From contig JAYKKM010000450.1 of NCBI GenBank assembly GCA_035772405.1, positions 2,444,001 through 2,508,000 on the forward strand: a stretch of 64,000 nt of DNA. Direction: 5' to 3'. Below are positions 46,524-63,227 of the stretch, piece after piece (position 1 is the first letter of the stretch; each line of letters starts with the position of its first letter). Made by a program: the position numbers and the translations under genes. This DNA comes from Chrysogorgia sp. JL179-B06 (taxonomy: Eukaryota > Cnidaria > Anthozoa > Scleralcyonacea > Chrysogorgiidae). The notes under the pieces are model-generated. The model worked only from the letters and a program-made list of their open reading frames with translations, was not told the DNA's origin and did not search any database.

Positions 46524-47058
46524 TGATCTCTAAATAAAGACTGGATCGAGCAACTATTGTTCAAAAAATGAAGCCGGAAGTAGCTCTTGGCGGCCATCTT
46601 GTTGGGACCACGTTATATAGTTTTACTATAGGCGACAGAGATTATCTGTCTCTGATCTTTTAAGATGCTAAAATGAATCAGTTGTCGAAGGTTTTCCCAT
46701 AATATAGAACACAAACTATACGGCTCCATAATAGTAACTATCAAGTTGGAATTAGCGCGTGGCGGCCATATTGGAGTGACCACGATGCTCACTCTAATAT
46801 GGCCGCCGCGAAATATATTCCCGGTTTCATAGTTACTGTTATGGAGCCGTAGTTTGTGTTCTAAATTATGGGAAAACCTTGGACAACTGATTCATTTTAA
46901 CATCTTAAAAGATCAAAGACAGATAGTCTCTGTCGCCTATAGTAAAACAATGTAACATGGTCCATTCAAGATGGCCGCCACAAAATATTCCCAGCTTCAT
47001 TTTTTTGCAGCATCTAAACAATAATTGCTCGATCCAGTCTTTATCCAGATATCAATGT
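46524..47058. mobile_element. 535-bp near-perfect palindrome (foldback element)
   Basis: Left arm 46524-46780 and right arm 46790-47058 pair almost throughout: AATAAAGACTGGATCGAGCA with its complement, AAGATGGCCGCCA, CTATAGGCGACAGAGA, CTCCATAATAGTAACTA. The tips resemble the border of the inner part of 30306-31316 (caataattgctcgatccagt near 31091). No ORF. Confidence 0.8.
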
Positions 47059-47289
47059 GTGACACCCTCGTATTTATTTATACTATTAAGGTCCATCTCT
47101 TTCATTATTTTTCCGCTGCAGTAGTACTGTAGTGCTAATTTTCAAACAGTTCTTTGCAGAACTCTCCAGTTTAATATACGTTTTCCAAGCTATATCTAAT
47201 TCGATAAAAACAAATTTGCCATTCAGCAAAGCACGTCTCATTCAGCAAAGGTCGTTGCTAGATGGTCAGTTGAGGATCGTGACGTAAAT

Positions 47290-47385
47290 CTAAACTAAAT
47301 CCAAATCCCCCAATCTAACCCTATTCTAATACTAACCCTAATCCTAACCGAAGCCCTAACCCCACTTCAACCTTAATCGCAGTCT
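47290..47385. repeat. Degenerate telomere-like repeat
   Basis: Irregular CTAACCCTAATCCTAACC-type units (plus strand), too diverged for a real telomere. A similar patch occurs at 58330-58385. Confidence 0.5.
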
Positions 47386-47848
47386 TCAACTAACTGCAAA
47401 CTCAACTGCGAGGGTACCATCTAGCCACGTCGTACCCAGGGCATTTTGCCTTCCTGGGAATGGATTGGAATTTCTGGGTGTTTTGTTATGTAATATCATG
47501 GCTACCTCGAAACCTTTGTTTCACGATTAATCTCTAAATAACCTGATCAACCACCTGCATAAAACATTTGATACGATTAGTAACTAATCTTACCTAATGT
47601 TTATGCAAAAGACCTGTTTTATTTACTCAAATTGCACTACCAGTCACCAAACACGCTACTCATCCAGCTTATATATACTAAACTACTCTAAAACATTTCA
47701 ATAGAATAACTAATTACAAGACATGAAGTGACAATTATCGAATCCCCAATAACCATTGATAGCAACTCACAAAGTTTTATTCCATTTGAACTTGTTGAAT
47801 TGGCTAAAAGCGCCCCTATTGTCTCGGTAGCCATAATATTACAAAGTG

Positions 47849-47991
47849 ATAGCATGGCATTACGCGGTTGATTAGTGATTAAATGTCCCTCAAGCCTCGG
47901 GAGGTTTAGTAAAAGTCTTTTACTAAACTTTTACTAAACCTCCCTCAGCTTTCGGGTACATTTAATCACTAAACCTCAATGCCATGCTATT
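47849..47991. mobile_element. 143-bp hairpin element
   Basis: ATAGCATGGCATTACGCGGT pairs with its counterpart at the right end; GATTAAATGTCCCTCAAGC and CTCGGGAGGTTTAGTAAAAG pair inside, around a loop of about 6 nt. It would fold into a single long stem. Confidence 0.7.
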
Positions 47992-49237
47992 ACTTATAAA
48001 TAATTCATAATTTATGATAATTTAGGTTAATGAATGAGAAATATACAACGGTCTGCAGACTTGTTCGTGTAAAGCATTCATCCTAAAACCAACTAATTCA
48101 TAATACATCCATGATTATTGATAAAATTGATAGGCGAGGAAATTTCTTAACATGTGGATTTAGATGAATAAATTATACTATAGCTGAATTAATCGAGTTT
48201 TAGAACTGGCCAATAAGATTATGGAATCGACCAGCCGATCCCAGGGCCATTTTCGCCGACCTTCAATAATGGAGCCAAAATGACCTGGGTACGCCCAGAC
48301 GCAGCTTATAGTTTGCTACGTCACTGCGTGACGCAGAGCGCAGTGCGGTCAGAGAACGGGATTTATGCACGTGTTTTGCATGACCACAGGCACCTAGATT
48401 AAAAAATTCATTAATTTTATTTGTAAGACTTGTAACTTTGACGTCAAACCTACAGATTATGGTTTGTTCACATATGCATGTAGTATAATATATTATGGTT
48501 CAGCTAGTAGCCGTATTTTTGGGAGAATTCGGGTAATTATGAAAACTGCGCAAAACGTCGTAATTAGCGGGGTGCATGTCAAAAACCAGCGAAAACACCG
48601 TATTTTGTGTGTATTATTTTTCGGTACATCATCCCGATATAGGCTTTATAGTACATCTTTATTGCGCCATCTTCCATTGGTCGCTATTGCTCGACTGTTC
48701 GCTCAAACTATCCAAAGCAATATAGTAAATTTGTGATAAGATTTATAATTAATGCGAAAGTAGGCAAGCACAATCTCCTGGGGTCTTATCTCCGCCCGCG
48801 TGACTTCCCCCTGTGCATTGTAGGTAAGATCGCGAACAAAAGCAGCCTCTTCGATAAAGAACGTCGTGTCACACCACATGGTCAAGCGAACGAAGCTTTG
48901 AAAAACCAAGAATAAAGTTCGACGAGACCATCTAACTTCGCTGAGAACAGTGTACGACCGCAGAAAACATCTCTTTCATTTTCTCTATCGGTTTCGTTGT
49001 CCTCTCGACCCGATTTCGACAGATTTTCATCGACTTGAAGTCGTTCCAGTTGTCTCTGATCGTTGAAAGCCTTCCCAATTTGGGATAATAGAAGTAAGTC
49101 GACGACTCTTGGTTTGATAAGGAACGTTATTAAAGTCTCAAAGCGATTTCGTTGGTTCAGTTCTGGTCCGTGTGACCGACTCGAAACGTTAAATCGTTAA
49201 AATATTTGTGTTTTTTTAGACGAATTATCTACCAGCG
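47992..49237. other. Upstream region of zinc-knuckle gene 1
   Basis: No exon recognised. A lone TGACGTCA lies at 48439. The region just before 49238 is taken as promoter and 5'UTR; a possible 5'UTR acceptor (tttttttag) sits at 49219. Confidence 0.4.
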
Positions 49238-53466
<4,229 letters not shown>

Positions 53467-53609
53467 GCCATTCAGGCATTTCTTTGGTCCATATTATTTC
53501 AATACATTATGAAACTTGTGTAACTAAAACCAGATAAGCACGACTGTAGGGATCATCTCTTATATGATGTTCAAGTAATATTTTTCTATTAATTGAAGTT
53601 TTAATTATC

Positions 53610-53615
53610 AATAAA
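53610..53615 (+). terminator. Polyadenylation signal of zinc-knuckle gene 1
   Basis: AATAAA lies 144 bases after the stop codon, the first good match downstream. Confidence 0.55.
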
Positions 53616-53769
53616 CTGTGGATTCTTAGCTGTGGCTATATTTTTCTGTGTAAGGTTTGTATTTTTCTGTGTACATGAATCGAAAATTAAGTTCGTCTTA
53701 TTTGAAAGAACTCTTGAAATGATAAAGGAACTCCATCTATAGTTTTTCCATATCGTTCTTCGTTCGCAA

Positions 53770-54560
53770 AAACAACTGCAATACTAACTTTATTGAACGG
53801 AACAACTACAATATCAATGAGACCAACGAGACTAATGGCAGTACAACAGAAACAATACCATACATTAAAGGTACATCAGAGACTATTGCACGTATTTTAC
53901 GACCTTACGACATACGTGTAGCCCAGAAACCTGTGACTACTTTGCGACATATACTGACTAACGTGAAAGACAAAGAACAGCCTCACGAAAGACAGTTTGC
54001 AAGATCAAATGCGCCGACTGCCAGGGCACTTATATATTGGTGAAACCGGCAAAACCTAAAAATCAGACTAGCTGAACACAAACGAGCTACTAGAAACGGG
54101 CACAGGACTAATCACATATAGCTGAACTCCACGTATCAACAAAACACGATATTGACTGGGACTCGGCTGAATGTATTGCCTTTAACACAAACTACAAACA
54201 GCGACTTACATTAGAAAGTTGGTATACCAACTTGGAACATAAACCACTTAACAGATCACAACAATTGTCGACACCATAAAAAAGACTTCTTCGCTCGCAT
54301 CAACGAACAATAGACCTACCGATAAACTATATACCCACGCTTAACGCATGACAAACAATATTGGCCCACGCTTAACGCATGATGCGACACCCACTCACAC
54401 TAATTATGACACAAACAGACGATGACGTAATAAACCAGACGTATATTTTACTTGACTCTGAAGATGACCGCCGCTGAGGCCGTCGAAACGTCAGTCACCA
54501 ACAATGGTCTTTCTCAAGACTACAACAACCTGGACGATCCACTTCATACATCGATCTAAT
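53770..54560 (+). mobile_element. Penelope-like family 2, decayed copy with GIY-YIG remnant
   Basis: Frameshifted coding traces read CADCQGTYIGE, then KIRLAEHKRATRNG, then RLTLESWYTNLEHKPLNRSQ, the GIY-YIG endonuclease end of a Penelope-type polyprotein. Several stops and shifts break it. It ends with GAGGCCGTCGAAACGTCAGT and the tail found also at 8296 and 12035. Located between the two zinc-knuckle paralogues. Confidence 0.75.
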
Positions 54561-54834
54561 GTTGCGATTTGTTTGATAAACGCACTGCATATACGTCACA
54601 TTGTATAATGAGTTGTTGAGAAACCATGTATATTATTGAAATTATTCTGTTAAATCAATCGAAACTTTCAATTATTAGGTGTCATAAGACAAATACCCCT
54701 TACATGCGCACTTCAACGATATTTCTACTTCTACAACAACTCATTATTTAATGTGACGTATGCAGTGTGTTATTTGCATCTCAAACAAATCTCAAGAACG
54801 AACTTTGATTTCGTTATTCGGCATAGTTTTCCAC

Positions 54835-55090
54835 CCCTTCCAACATCATTTCCACCGATCATCTCGAACACAATCCATCCATCGCTTTCTCGATCACCCT
54901 CTTCCTTGTTCCCGTCTCCCTTCGCTCCACTGACCATCTAACAAACTCGTCCTTTTCTCTTCACGTGTCCGTACCACCTCAGTCTGCTTTCTCTCACTTC
55001 TCTCTCAGTTCCTTCACTTCTTGCCTTATGTCTTCATTTCTCATTCTCTCCCGTCATCCGTCTGTTATAGATTACTCCGTTTCCTATTCC
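54835..55090 (-). mobile_element. LINE 3'-end coding remnant
   Basis: On the minus strand, RMRNEDIRQEVKELREK then, after a frame break, SRLRWYGHVKRK. The LRWYGHVxRR phrase after the reverse transcriptase domain is characteristic of RTE-type and related non-LTR retroposons. Only about 80 codons are left, with shifts. Confidence 0.65.
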
Positions 55091-55616
55091 CTGCAGTCTT
55101 GCATGCACTTCTCTGTAGATATCCCCACTCTCGTGTAGCCAACATATCTTTGCTGAGTTTCTCTTTGATTTCTCCAAGTTTCGTATTCTGGTAGCTATAT
55201 TGAGATTCCAAAAAGTTTCATCGTCTCACAAACCTGCCTAAGCCACAACTAAGTGTTCGAGGTAAATGTTGTTCGTCTTTGTTTCCGCTGTTTTCTTTTT
55301 GTTGTGAAGAAACTGGCGTCGCAAAAACTGCCGTTGTTTTAGTTGAAATTTGCGACGCGTTTTTCACCGTCTAAAGTTGGGACTTTTCGCCTAAAATGAG
55401 TAATGTAGTCGGATATTCCATCGTAAAGTGGCATTGTTATATTTTTGGTAGTTTGACTGTCATTTTTAGTTGTATTATTGCTAAACGTTGCGATTTATGG
55501 AGATTTTGTGACACGATTTCGTTTTTCACGCGATCAACTGGTCGGCCTTAACCAATCAGCATGCTGGAAACGTCACACGTGATCTTAGTTTCCTATCCAG
55601 TCATTCTACTATCCAT

Positions 55617-55775
55617 GGTTACGCTAATCTTGGAAACATTACGCTATGTTGTGAGACGTTACGCTAAGTTTTGAGACGCTACACTTAGTTTTTAGACATT
55701 ACGCTAAGTTGAACCGTGACAGGTACAATCTTTTGTGTGTCCGTTACAAATTCGTTTGTGCTAGCTGGTCAATGG
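55617..55775. repeat. Short family M repeat with shared tail
   Basis: Four or five diverged 20-bp units (GAGACGTTACGCTAAGTTTT and similar), then CCGTGACAGGTACAATCTTT and TTACAAATTCGTTTGTGCT, the same tail that follows the array at 35905-36560. Confidence 0.75.
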
Positions 55776-56903
55776 TCATTCTGACAGGTACAGTTTCATC
55801 TCAGGTCTGGCGACATCCTGTACAGAGCTATTACCATTCAGATATTCGGGAACCAGCGTAGTTACCTCGGTTTCGGTAACTATCCTTACCTATAGCTAAC
55901 ACTATCATGGTTAAATAGCGGTAGACATGCGATTTTATCTACTTTCTTTCAGCGGAGCGCCAAATACCCAGGCTGAGGTGTATATTCAGGCTGTACACAG
56001 GCTACAAATACCCCACTTTATTTTTCCCACAATTAAGGGGAGCTGGTGGTAGGCGGCGGCATGGGTTCAGCACTCATACTAAATAATTGTCTGAATACCT
56101 ATAATAAATTGATAATCAATCTTATAAAAAATATATTTTGGGTTTTTTCTGTGATATATGTACGGCCCTGATCCGTTACACTGTGGCTATGTTTATTGTT
56201 TATTTTATCTTGTTATCTTTGTTGACCAAATAAATGGCAAAATTTGTTACGGTTGCCCGGCCAACTGTCTATTGTTATATTAATTACGGCTCTGCCACTT
56301 CTATAACATTGACCGTAGTCTGCTTTCGCAGACTACATTGACCGAGACTGCATTGAAGGATTCTAAAGAGGTCCAGAAAATGACAAGAGTGGTGTGACAA
56401 TAGCCACATTCTTGCAAAGCACTATTTAATATTATATTATACTTTACAATCCTATATTTCTATGTTTTGTGACATGTGTGCGGCACTGCCAGATGTTACC
56501 TAACGCTGACTGGTACACGCGCCTTTTGTGAAGCTTGAAAAGCTAGTTTTTTAGTGCGTGTGTCACATGGTCGAGCGTACTACAAACATTTTGAAAGAAA
56601 GCGAAAGAAGTTTCAAATTTTATACGCCTATATCCCCCGTATACGCCTATCCCCGTCAGCACGTTCTTCGTCAAATCCCAAGAACATTAATTGTGGCCGT
56701 TTTACAGTCAACATTTTATACAGCCTTATACAAAGCGTGTCGATCACGTCCTTCACACATCAAACAACAAAGTAACGTTTTACTGAATCGTATTAAATTG
56801 AATATTGAATACCTTAAACATCCGTTTAAACTGTTCAGTTTTGTTTGTGTTATATGAAAGAGTGTTTTCACTTCGTTATTAGGGAATAACATATTTCAGA
56901 GTG
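55776..56903. other. Upstream region of zinc-knuckle gene 2
   Basis: No exon recognised. Short open frames at 56554-56857 lack recognisable domains. The final part is taken to be promoter and 5'UTR of the gene at 56904. Confidence 0.4.
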
Positions 56904-59900
56904 ATGTCGTGCTATAGTTGTGGTAAGAGAGGTCATTTCGCCCGTGAATGTCCCGAGTCGTCTGGCGGTGGACAAGCTGCCGGTGGTGGTGGTGGATTTG
57001 CACAAAGAGGTTAGAAGTTGTGCCAGTTTTGAATTCAAAATAACTCCAAGTACTGGTCATTTATAAATCACGTGTAAAAAGCCAAGTCTACAAAGTCAAA
57101 GAGCAATTGATTTGTCTGTAACTTGGAGAAAACGTGGTTATGTAGCCCCACTGATAGTACTCGTGATGCTGAGTGTACAATCGGGCAGATATGGATAATT
57201 TTAATAGCAAGAATAATATCTCACTCGTTCGTTGGGCTTACTCGTGAGTTATTGTTCTTGCTACAAGACACCCAAGTTGAACAATTTATATATGAGCTCA
57301 TACACTACTTTTATAATTTATTGTTCCTTGCTGAGCTTTCGACCTGTTGAGTTGTTCTTCATACATGATAACATTATTGTTATTGTTGTGTGGATCACCT
57401 AAACTTCATTCAAATATATATCTGTTTTTCATCACAGCAAATAAAATTAAATGTGTGGTTCCAGTTTCCTGACCGACCCTATTTTTTTTGCCGTGGATAC
57501 AGGACCGACACACACCGGACCCCATAGGCTAACTGCTCCTGGTCCGACAAACAAATTGTGACAAAAATGACCCTAAAAATAGAGGTGTGCAAACTTTTTT
57601 TTCAACCTGCAGCTCCGGCCGCTTTACAGCTCTGATAACCGACTCCGGCTTGCTGGGGATAAAGTCCAACCGGATATTATTCGCCTGAAATTTGCCCCTC
57701 AAAGTCGTAACTTAACTCAAGCAAATGCAATGCTACATCTAACTAGGAATGCCAGAAATGATGAAAACTTTATAGAATCGAATAAGTTATGCTACTACAA
57801 AATACAAATAACAAAATACAAGTGTAAATTGCCAAGGGTTTTTGAAAATTCTTATCATTAAATTTAATGAATGCTAAGCGACCGATGTTGCCTGGAAGGA
57901 GTGTGCAATGCTTCTTTGAGACGTCAACGAAAAGATCGCTAAGATCGTGGCAGAGGACGGTGGACAAGAAAGATACGAGAGAGCTAGACGCGTGTCAAAG
58001 CAGGCCATTCATTTTTGTGGTGAATGGTGATACCAATAATTCCTGAGTATTAACTTTGCCATCTCTGTTAATTTGGCTGTTTGTGGTAGCTGAAATGGTT
58101 TGACTCAACAGACAAGACTTCAGATCGTACATGCACATTCTGCAAATTCAGTGTTGCCATTATTTATGAACAAAGATTCATAGAAATTGTCATATTTTTT
58201 GTCATTCTGATTTTCCAGCCGGGGCGGGAAGAAAACAACCCAACTCTCCAGCTCTGGGTCTGCACAAAAAACGCTGGAGCTCCAGCAGCGCTCCGTTCTC
58301 CAGCACTCCTGCACACAGCACTACTAAAAAAAACCTAATCCTAACCCTAAATATCCCTATTCCTAACCCTAAATATCCCTATTCCTAGTAACCACTTCCT
58401 ATTTTTCCACCCTACCCTAAACTTTTTTTGACCCTGAGACGAGTAAAGACGTAGCTTCTTAAACAACAGATTTGATTGGTCGTTTGTCGGACCTTTTTAT
58501 CCAATCGGACACAAGAACCCAGTAAACACGCCCACGGCCCACTGGTTAGGATCTTGTTATACATGCCTATCACTGAGAAAAAACACAGGTGTGTGGAAAA
58601 AACAGTATTACAGCATTGGTTAATTATTTTATTTGGAATGGTTTGTCGATACATACAAATAACAATAGCGGAAATGATTTTAGTTTTTTTTAGTTACTCC
58701 TACGGTTATTATTGTTAGTGGTACACACAAGTTTAGTTAGATTTTTTCAGTTTAAAAAGTCATCACTTGAATCGTCGTCGTCGCTACTTTGGTCATCGCT
58801 GCAACTACTTAGTTGGTCTTCGTCTTCATCTTCACTGACTTCGATATCACAAAAAGTGTAATTTGTAATTTGAAAGTGTAATTTGTCTTGCATATAGTAA
58901 TTTTTTGACTGCACTCTTGCTTTTACTTCATCTTTTTTCCCTTTTTGTGCGACATCTTAGAAATCTAAACAACAGTTTAGCGAGTGTGCCTGCAGCATCT
59001 CTTCGCTTCACGTTCGCTTGCATGCCGCTTCGCTTGTATCGGGTACTGGTACGTTGGTACGCGTTTGTCTACCATGATGTCTGTCTTGGCGGTGAATGCT
59101 TGTTCAATGCTCTAATTGTTGTTCAATGCTCTGATTGAAATACGACATGTCAACTGTTGTCTCACGACGATTCGCCAGCTTCCTTTAATTAAAATATACA
59201 TCAAAACTCACGAAAAAATACGGAATTTATAATTTTGTAGACATGCAATCAAACGCACGCCTCGTCAGTGACAGGCCTGGTTATATGACGGTTAGTAACC
59301 AACCACCAATCAACAGTTAGCTTCTACCAGCTATGTGACATGCATATAAATGTAAATATTTGAGGAATTTCAGGAAGAATACATTTTTGTAATAATATAT
59401 CCTCTTCAAATAACCATTTTTCTTATTAAATAGATGACCTTAACTTCATTGATTAATTTGTCACCTTGACTATTTAATAAATGTTTCTGTGGTAAATCAC
59501 CTTTGATATTTTATTATTGTACAATCAATCTTTTCATAGGCAAGAGTTGTTACAAATGTGGCAAGGTTGGGCACATTTCAAAAGATTGTTCTTCAGAGCA
59601 AGGTAAAATCACTTTGGAATAAGTTATTTTAGACTATATCTTGTGATTTCATGTTTTTGATGTGAAAAATGAAATCAAACACTAACATTCAGCATTCAAA
59701 ATAACAGGTCAGCATGAAAAGTCAAATTATTTCTACCATGTTGTTTACCAAATTATTTATCTTACCTTGTAAACATTGTATCAGTTTATATCATTAATTT
59801 ATTCACTAAAGTCAGTAAATGGCTTTAACAGGTGGAACCTTAAAATGGTTTTAAAAGGCTGCTTAGTTTTATTGGTTAAACAAGGAAATAAGAACTTGAA

Positions 59901-60700
59901 TAAAATTATATTTCATTTGAGGCCAAGTTGTCACACCAGGGGACCAAGGGGTCAACTTTAAACAACTTAACAAAGCCCTGGGATGGAAGTTGCTCTCCAA
60001 ATGGCAGCAGCAGATTTTACGATCGAACGTTCATGGCCTTGTGTACTGATTCAAAGTTGTAGAAGGAAAGAAGGTTTTTGTTTTTAATGCACGAATTAAA
60101 GAAAAAATAGTTGGCCAACCAAATTTTAAATCTTACTACCTGAATTCACGTCTGACCGGTCATGCTGACCGCTGACTTTTCCAAAATTATTTCGAGTGCT
60201 TATTCTCTCCCTTTAATATTTTAAATTCTCAACATTTTGGACATTTTGTTCTTTTTATATCAGCCAAGTGTTATAATTGTGGTGATGCTGGCCACATCTC
60301 CCGTGATTGTCCTAACAGTGAAGATGGTGGTGGAAGGACGACATGTTATAGCTGTGGCAAGACTGGTCACATCTCTCGCGATTGCCCTGACAAGGTCGAC
60401 CATGATGACCATGATGACCAAGATAAGTCGCATGTGAAAAACGACAAAGAGTGCTACAAGTGTGGTGGCAAAGGCCATTTTGCAAGGGACTGCAGCACCA
60501 GGAACCCTAGCCAGTCCTCTTGCTACCGCTGTGGCCAAACTGGTCACCTGGCCCGTGATTGCTCCGAGGCGTCTGACCTCTGCTATAGGTGCAATGAAAA
60601 GGGACATATCGCCAGAGATTGCCCTAATCCAAGCCAGGAATCCTGTTACAAATGTGGAGAGAAGGGCCACTTTGCCCGTGACTGTACAGATGAGAGCTGA
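56904..60700 (+). CDS. CCHC zinc-knuckle protein 2, CNBP/GIS2-like (3 exons, 201 aa)
   Basis: Exons 56904-57009, 59540-59602, 60264-60700, both introns phase 1. There are eight CCHC knuckles of CxxCxxxGHxxxxC form: residues 3-16, 39-52, 59-72 and five more in exon 3, all with intact Cys and His. A Gly-rich spacer follows knuckle 1, and an Asp/His/Lys-rich spacer (DHDDHDDQDKSHVKND) separates knuckles 4 and 5. The family binds single-stranded nucleic acid and associates with translating ribosomes. Human CNBP has seven knuckles and 177 residues. The exon plan (knuckle 1 plus Gly spacer; knuckle 2; the rest) is the same as in the gene at 49238, so the two arose by tandem duplication. A hAT-type element lies in intron 1. 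The 3'UTR runs to about 61245. Confidence 0.9.
57580..58323 (-). mobile_element. hAT-type element with transposase C-terminal remnant
   Basis: The left end AGAGGTGTGCAAAC and right end (minus strand) AGTGCTGTGTGCAGGAGTGC form loose inverted repeats; CTAAAAA flanks both sides. Both sub-ends contain GGAGC/CTCCAG clusters. The minus strand at about 57840-57950 encodes LSDLFVDVSKKHCTLLPGNI then RLAFIKFN, resembling the hAT C-terminal dimerisation region. Internally deleted. Confidence 0.65.
58330..58385. repeat. Degenerate telomere-like repeat
   Basis: Units like CCTAACCCTAAATATCCCTATT, two to three copies, adjoining the right end of the hAT-type element. Confidence 0.45.
58747..58881 (-). pseudogene. 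Short acidic C-terminal-like open frame
   Basis: The minus-strand frame of 44 codons ends in an acidic run (SEDEDEDQLSSCSDDQ, then SSDDDDSSDDFLN) and a stop at 58747. No upstream exon or domain was found. It could be the tail of a lost transposase or a host exon; I do not recognise it. Confidence 0.25.
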
Positions 60701-61222
60701 AAATTGAGTGATAAGAAAAGATACATTGTGAAAGAAATTGACAAGGGTTTCTGCATTTGATGTTTCCCTTTTAAACTGAGAGAAAATATTTTATATTCTA
60801 AGCTTGGAATTGGTGTAACACGAATATAAACAAGTATAGTTAGTTTTGGTCTGGTTTGGCCACAGAGGAAATGAGGTTTGGCCACTAAGGAACTAGTGAG
60901 GTTTGGCCACTAAAGAACTGAGGTTGCGGCCAAGTCGCCATGGCCTTGTACCTTTTGTGTTAACATGGCAGCAGTTGGTATGACTATTAAGGAACTGAAG
61001 TGCAGCCATGGCCTTGTACCTTTTGCAATGCCTGGAACATAAGTTGCAGGCAGATACTGTGGTTGTGTCATTATTTTGCCATTGTGGTTAGGATGTTCAG
61101 TTCTTTATACTCACAACAGAATTCACTGATTTTAACCCAAAAGACATTTTCATGCATTTCTTGTTTTTGTATTATTATTAATAATAATTATCATTGTCTG
61201 TTCTCTCTATATCCCTTGTATG

Positions 61223-61228
61223 AATAAA
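61223..61228 (+). terminator. Polyadenylation signal of zinc-knuckle gene 2
   Basis: AATAAA 522 bases past the stop; nothing better is nearer. The 3'UTR before it contains an imperfect repeated phrase (gaggtttggccactaaggaact). Confidence 0.5.
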
Positions 61229-62281
61229 GTCAACTTTATGCTTGATATAACTTGGACAAAGTTTTAGTTTGTACAGTAAATTAATATTCAATCATGTAAA
61301 AGTAAATCAGTAAAACCTCTGTATAACAGATTACAGTGTATACATTTTACTGTAGATTTTTGTCTCTGGAATTCAGGACTGGTTTGCCGTTTGCCATGAG
61401 AACTGTTACGCGCCAATGACTTACTGTACCATAGTTCTGATTGCAGAGAGCCTAGAGGAGTTATTACTGAAGCTGGAGAATTGAATGAATGGTGAATATG
61501 GTCAAATATGGGAGTCAGACAAAGGTAATGGTCCACTTTTTAAATCTGGTAATTTTTTTGCAAGTCACATTTTAATATATCTGATGAAAAGATATACAGA
61601 CGTATCAATGCTGCTGATTTAGCAGTATGTATGTCGCACATGATACAAAATAGTACACGAACGTAACCTTCACTCTGCTATCTGAGTTGTATTACAGTAG
61701 CTCAATGGTAAGAGTATCTAGCCAGAGATCAGAAAATTGCGGGTTCAATTCCCATCTAGGCTCAGAGGCAATTTTCCAAGTTTGCATTAAGAATTATGGG
61801 AAAATTGTCGTGAATTTTACAGATTTATGAATCCACCAAGACAGCTAGTCTACACAGTGTCTGGCATACGTATCTTGGCAAAGCTCTCTCGTTTGATGTC
61901 ATATGGTGACATCGTAGAAAAAGAGAATTGTAGATGGATATCTTAAAAAAGTATGCATGGAAATGTAGCAGAGATATTGAATTTTTAAAGAGAATAAACA
62001 CAATACAATTTTCCTAACTTTAATTTGTGAACAAATCCATGCATCCATTTTGTGGGAAGCAAAATGACACTAAATTTCAAATTACATGTATCTGAATATT
62101 TATAGAGTTTTTGTTTCTATTCCACACAAAATATCTTGGTTATTCTTAAAATTCTACAGTATTATACACATATTGCAAACTAAATTATATATCCTTAGCA
62201 ACCAATTGATTATCTAGAAATTGCGTACTTCTGAACAGCATTTGTGAATTAGCACAAGTCATGACAGTGGAAATGTGTTGA
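61229..62281. other. Intergenic between convergent genes
   Basis: Contains CAGTAAAACCTCTGTATAAC at 61309, like a Tc1/pogo terminus, without a clear partner. The single S2 tRNA-derived repeat is at 61660-61800. No exon seen. Confidence 0.4.
61660..61800 (+). repeat. tRNA-derived SINE, family S2, single copy
   Basis: AGTAGCTCAATGGTAAGAGT (A box) and GCGGGTTCAATTCCCATCT (B box) are spaced as in a tRNA gene. The upstream CTTCACTCTGCTATCTGA is the linker seen in the tandem units at 5650-5985. The acceptor stem is not complete, so it is not a working tRNA gene. Confidence 0.65.
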
Positions 62282-62282
62282 T

Positions 62283-62288
62283 TTTATT
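62283..62288 (-). terminator. Polyadenylation signal of the FBA-domain gene
   Basis: AATAAA on the minus strand, about 40 bases after the stop codon at 62329. Confidence 0.5.
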
Positions 62289-62328
62289 ATTTAAAAATAA
62301 GTCTTATTTCCAATAAAGTAATCCCTTT

Positions 62329-62602
62329 TCAATCCAAGAGAAACTTGACAGTTGCACCAGAAAGCTTTGCTCCATAATATCCATTCCAAACGGCAGTGTC
62401 TTTACCGTAGTCCTTGAACTGAACGTATCGAACCCCCAGGGGATAGTCTCGAAACACATGTTCAAGCTTTTCCCATTCATGAGATCCCGCAGGCTTCTGG
62501 CCAGTCAATTTCACTTTAAATCCTGGAATTTTGTCACGACGTTTGTCTTTCAAAGAGACTTTGAGGTAGTATTCAACTCCACAGTCCCATCTGCCATTAA
62601 AC
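62329..62602 (-). CDS. F-box-associated (FBA) domain protein, terminal exon
   Basis: A single 3' exon was found: acceptor ttaag at 62603-62604, 91 codons, TGA at 62329. It reads FNGRWDCGVEYYLKVSLKD, EWEKLEHVFRDYPLGVRYVQ, then KDTAVWNGYYGAKLSGATVK. The RWDCG start, GVRYVxFxDxGKD and WxGxYGxxxxxAxV are the C-terminal half of the FBA domain. That domain binds N-glycans on misfolded glycoproteins in FBXO2/FBXO6 ubiquitin ligase adaptors and is present without an F-box in NCCRP1. The N-terminal part lies at higher coordinates, probably outside the window, so the subfamily is unknown. Convergent with zinc-knuckle gene 2. Confidence 0.82.
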
Positions 62603-63227
62603 CTTAATATATAGGAAATTTAATTAATCCAGAATTCCAATGGATAACTTGCACTACCAGTAAGGGAGGAGTAACAAATTAGGTCAATTATAATAAGATG
62701 TACAGTAATTAGTGCTTGTCAAAGTTTGTTTCCTTGGCAACAAACAATTAGTACCTTTTCGATCAAATTATGTAACTTAAATAGCCGGAATATAGTAGTT
62801 CAACCTAGTCTCCACTAGTTAATGTAGACAGTCATTGGTAACGTGTAGCTGTTAATGTATGATATCTACATTAACACAACTAGCGCTAAAATAACGATAG
62901 TTAGCGCATGCGTTTAACAGTCAATTTCTAATCCCACATGCTTAGTCTCTCTCACTAGTCTATTAATCTAGCAACCCAAGTAGGGGAGTGGATGTAGTGG
63001 GGGTTAGGGATAGAAAACTTGTTAGGCAGGGGGTTAGGATCTTTGTTGTTTTGGGGTTAGTGATTATTTATTAATGTAAACATCATACATTCACAGCTAT
63101 GTGTTACCAATGTAGACTGTCTACATTAACTAGGTGGAGACTGGGTTGAGTAGTTTGAGGTTGTAAAAATACTTGTAAAGCGTATTAATTGCACTGTCAA
63201 AGTGGCTAACCTGAATCGCTGTCCACC
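62603..63227. other. FBA gene intron or upstream region
   Basis: No further exon was recognised. It includes a short inverted pair (ctacattaacacaactag... and ...gtctacattaactaggtgg near 62820 and 63115; TTGGTAACG/gtgttaccaatg), probably an old element of about 320 bp at 62805-63140. Confidence 0.45.

Noticed and set aside
47290..47385. Telomeric array
   Set aside because: CCCTAA-like units are few and irregular, and the patch lies inside gene-bearing sequence; at most a degenerate interstitial patch.
60237..60670. Overlapping frames on both strands across zinc-knuckle exon 3
   Set aside because: Shadow frames of the high-GC, repeated knuckle sequence; only the frame with CCHC motifs is coding.
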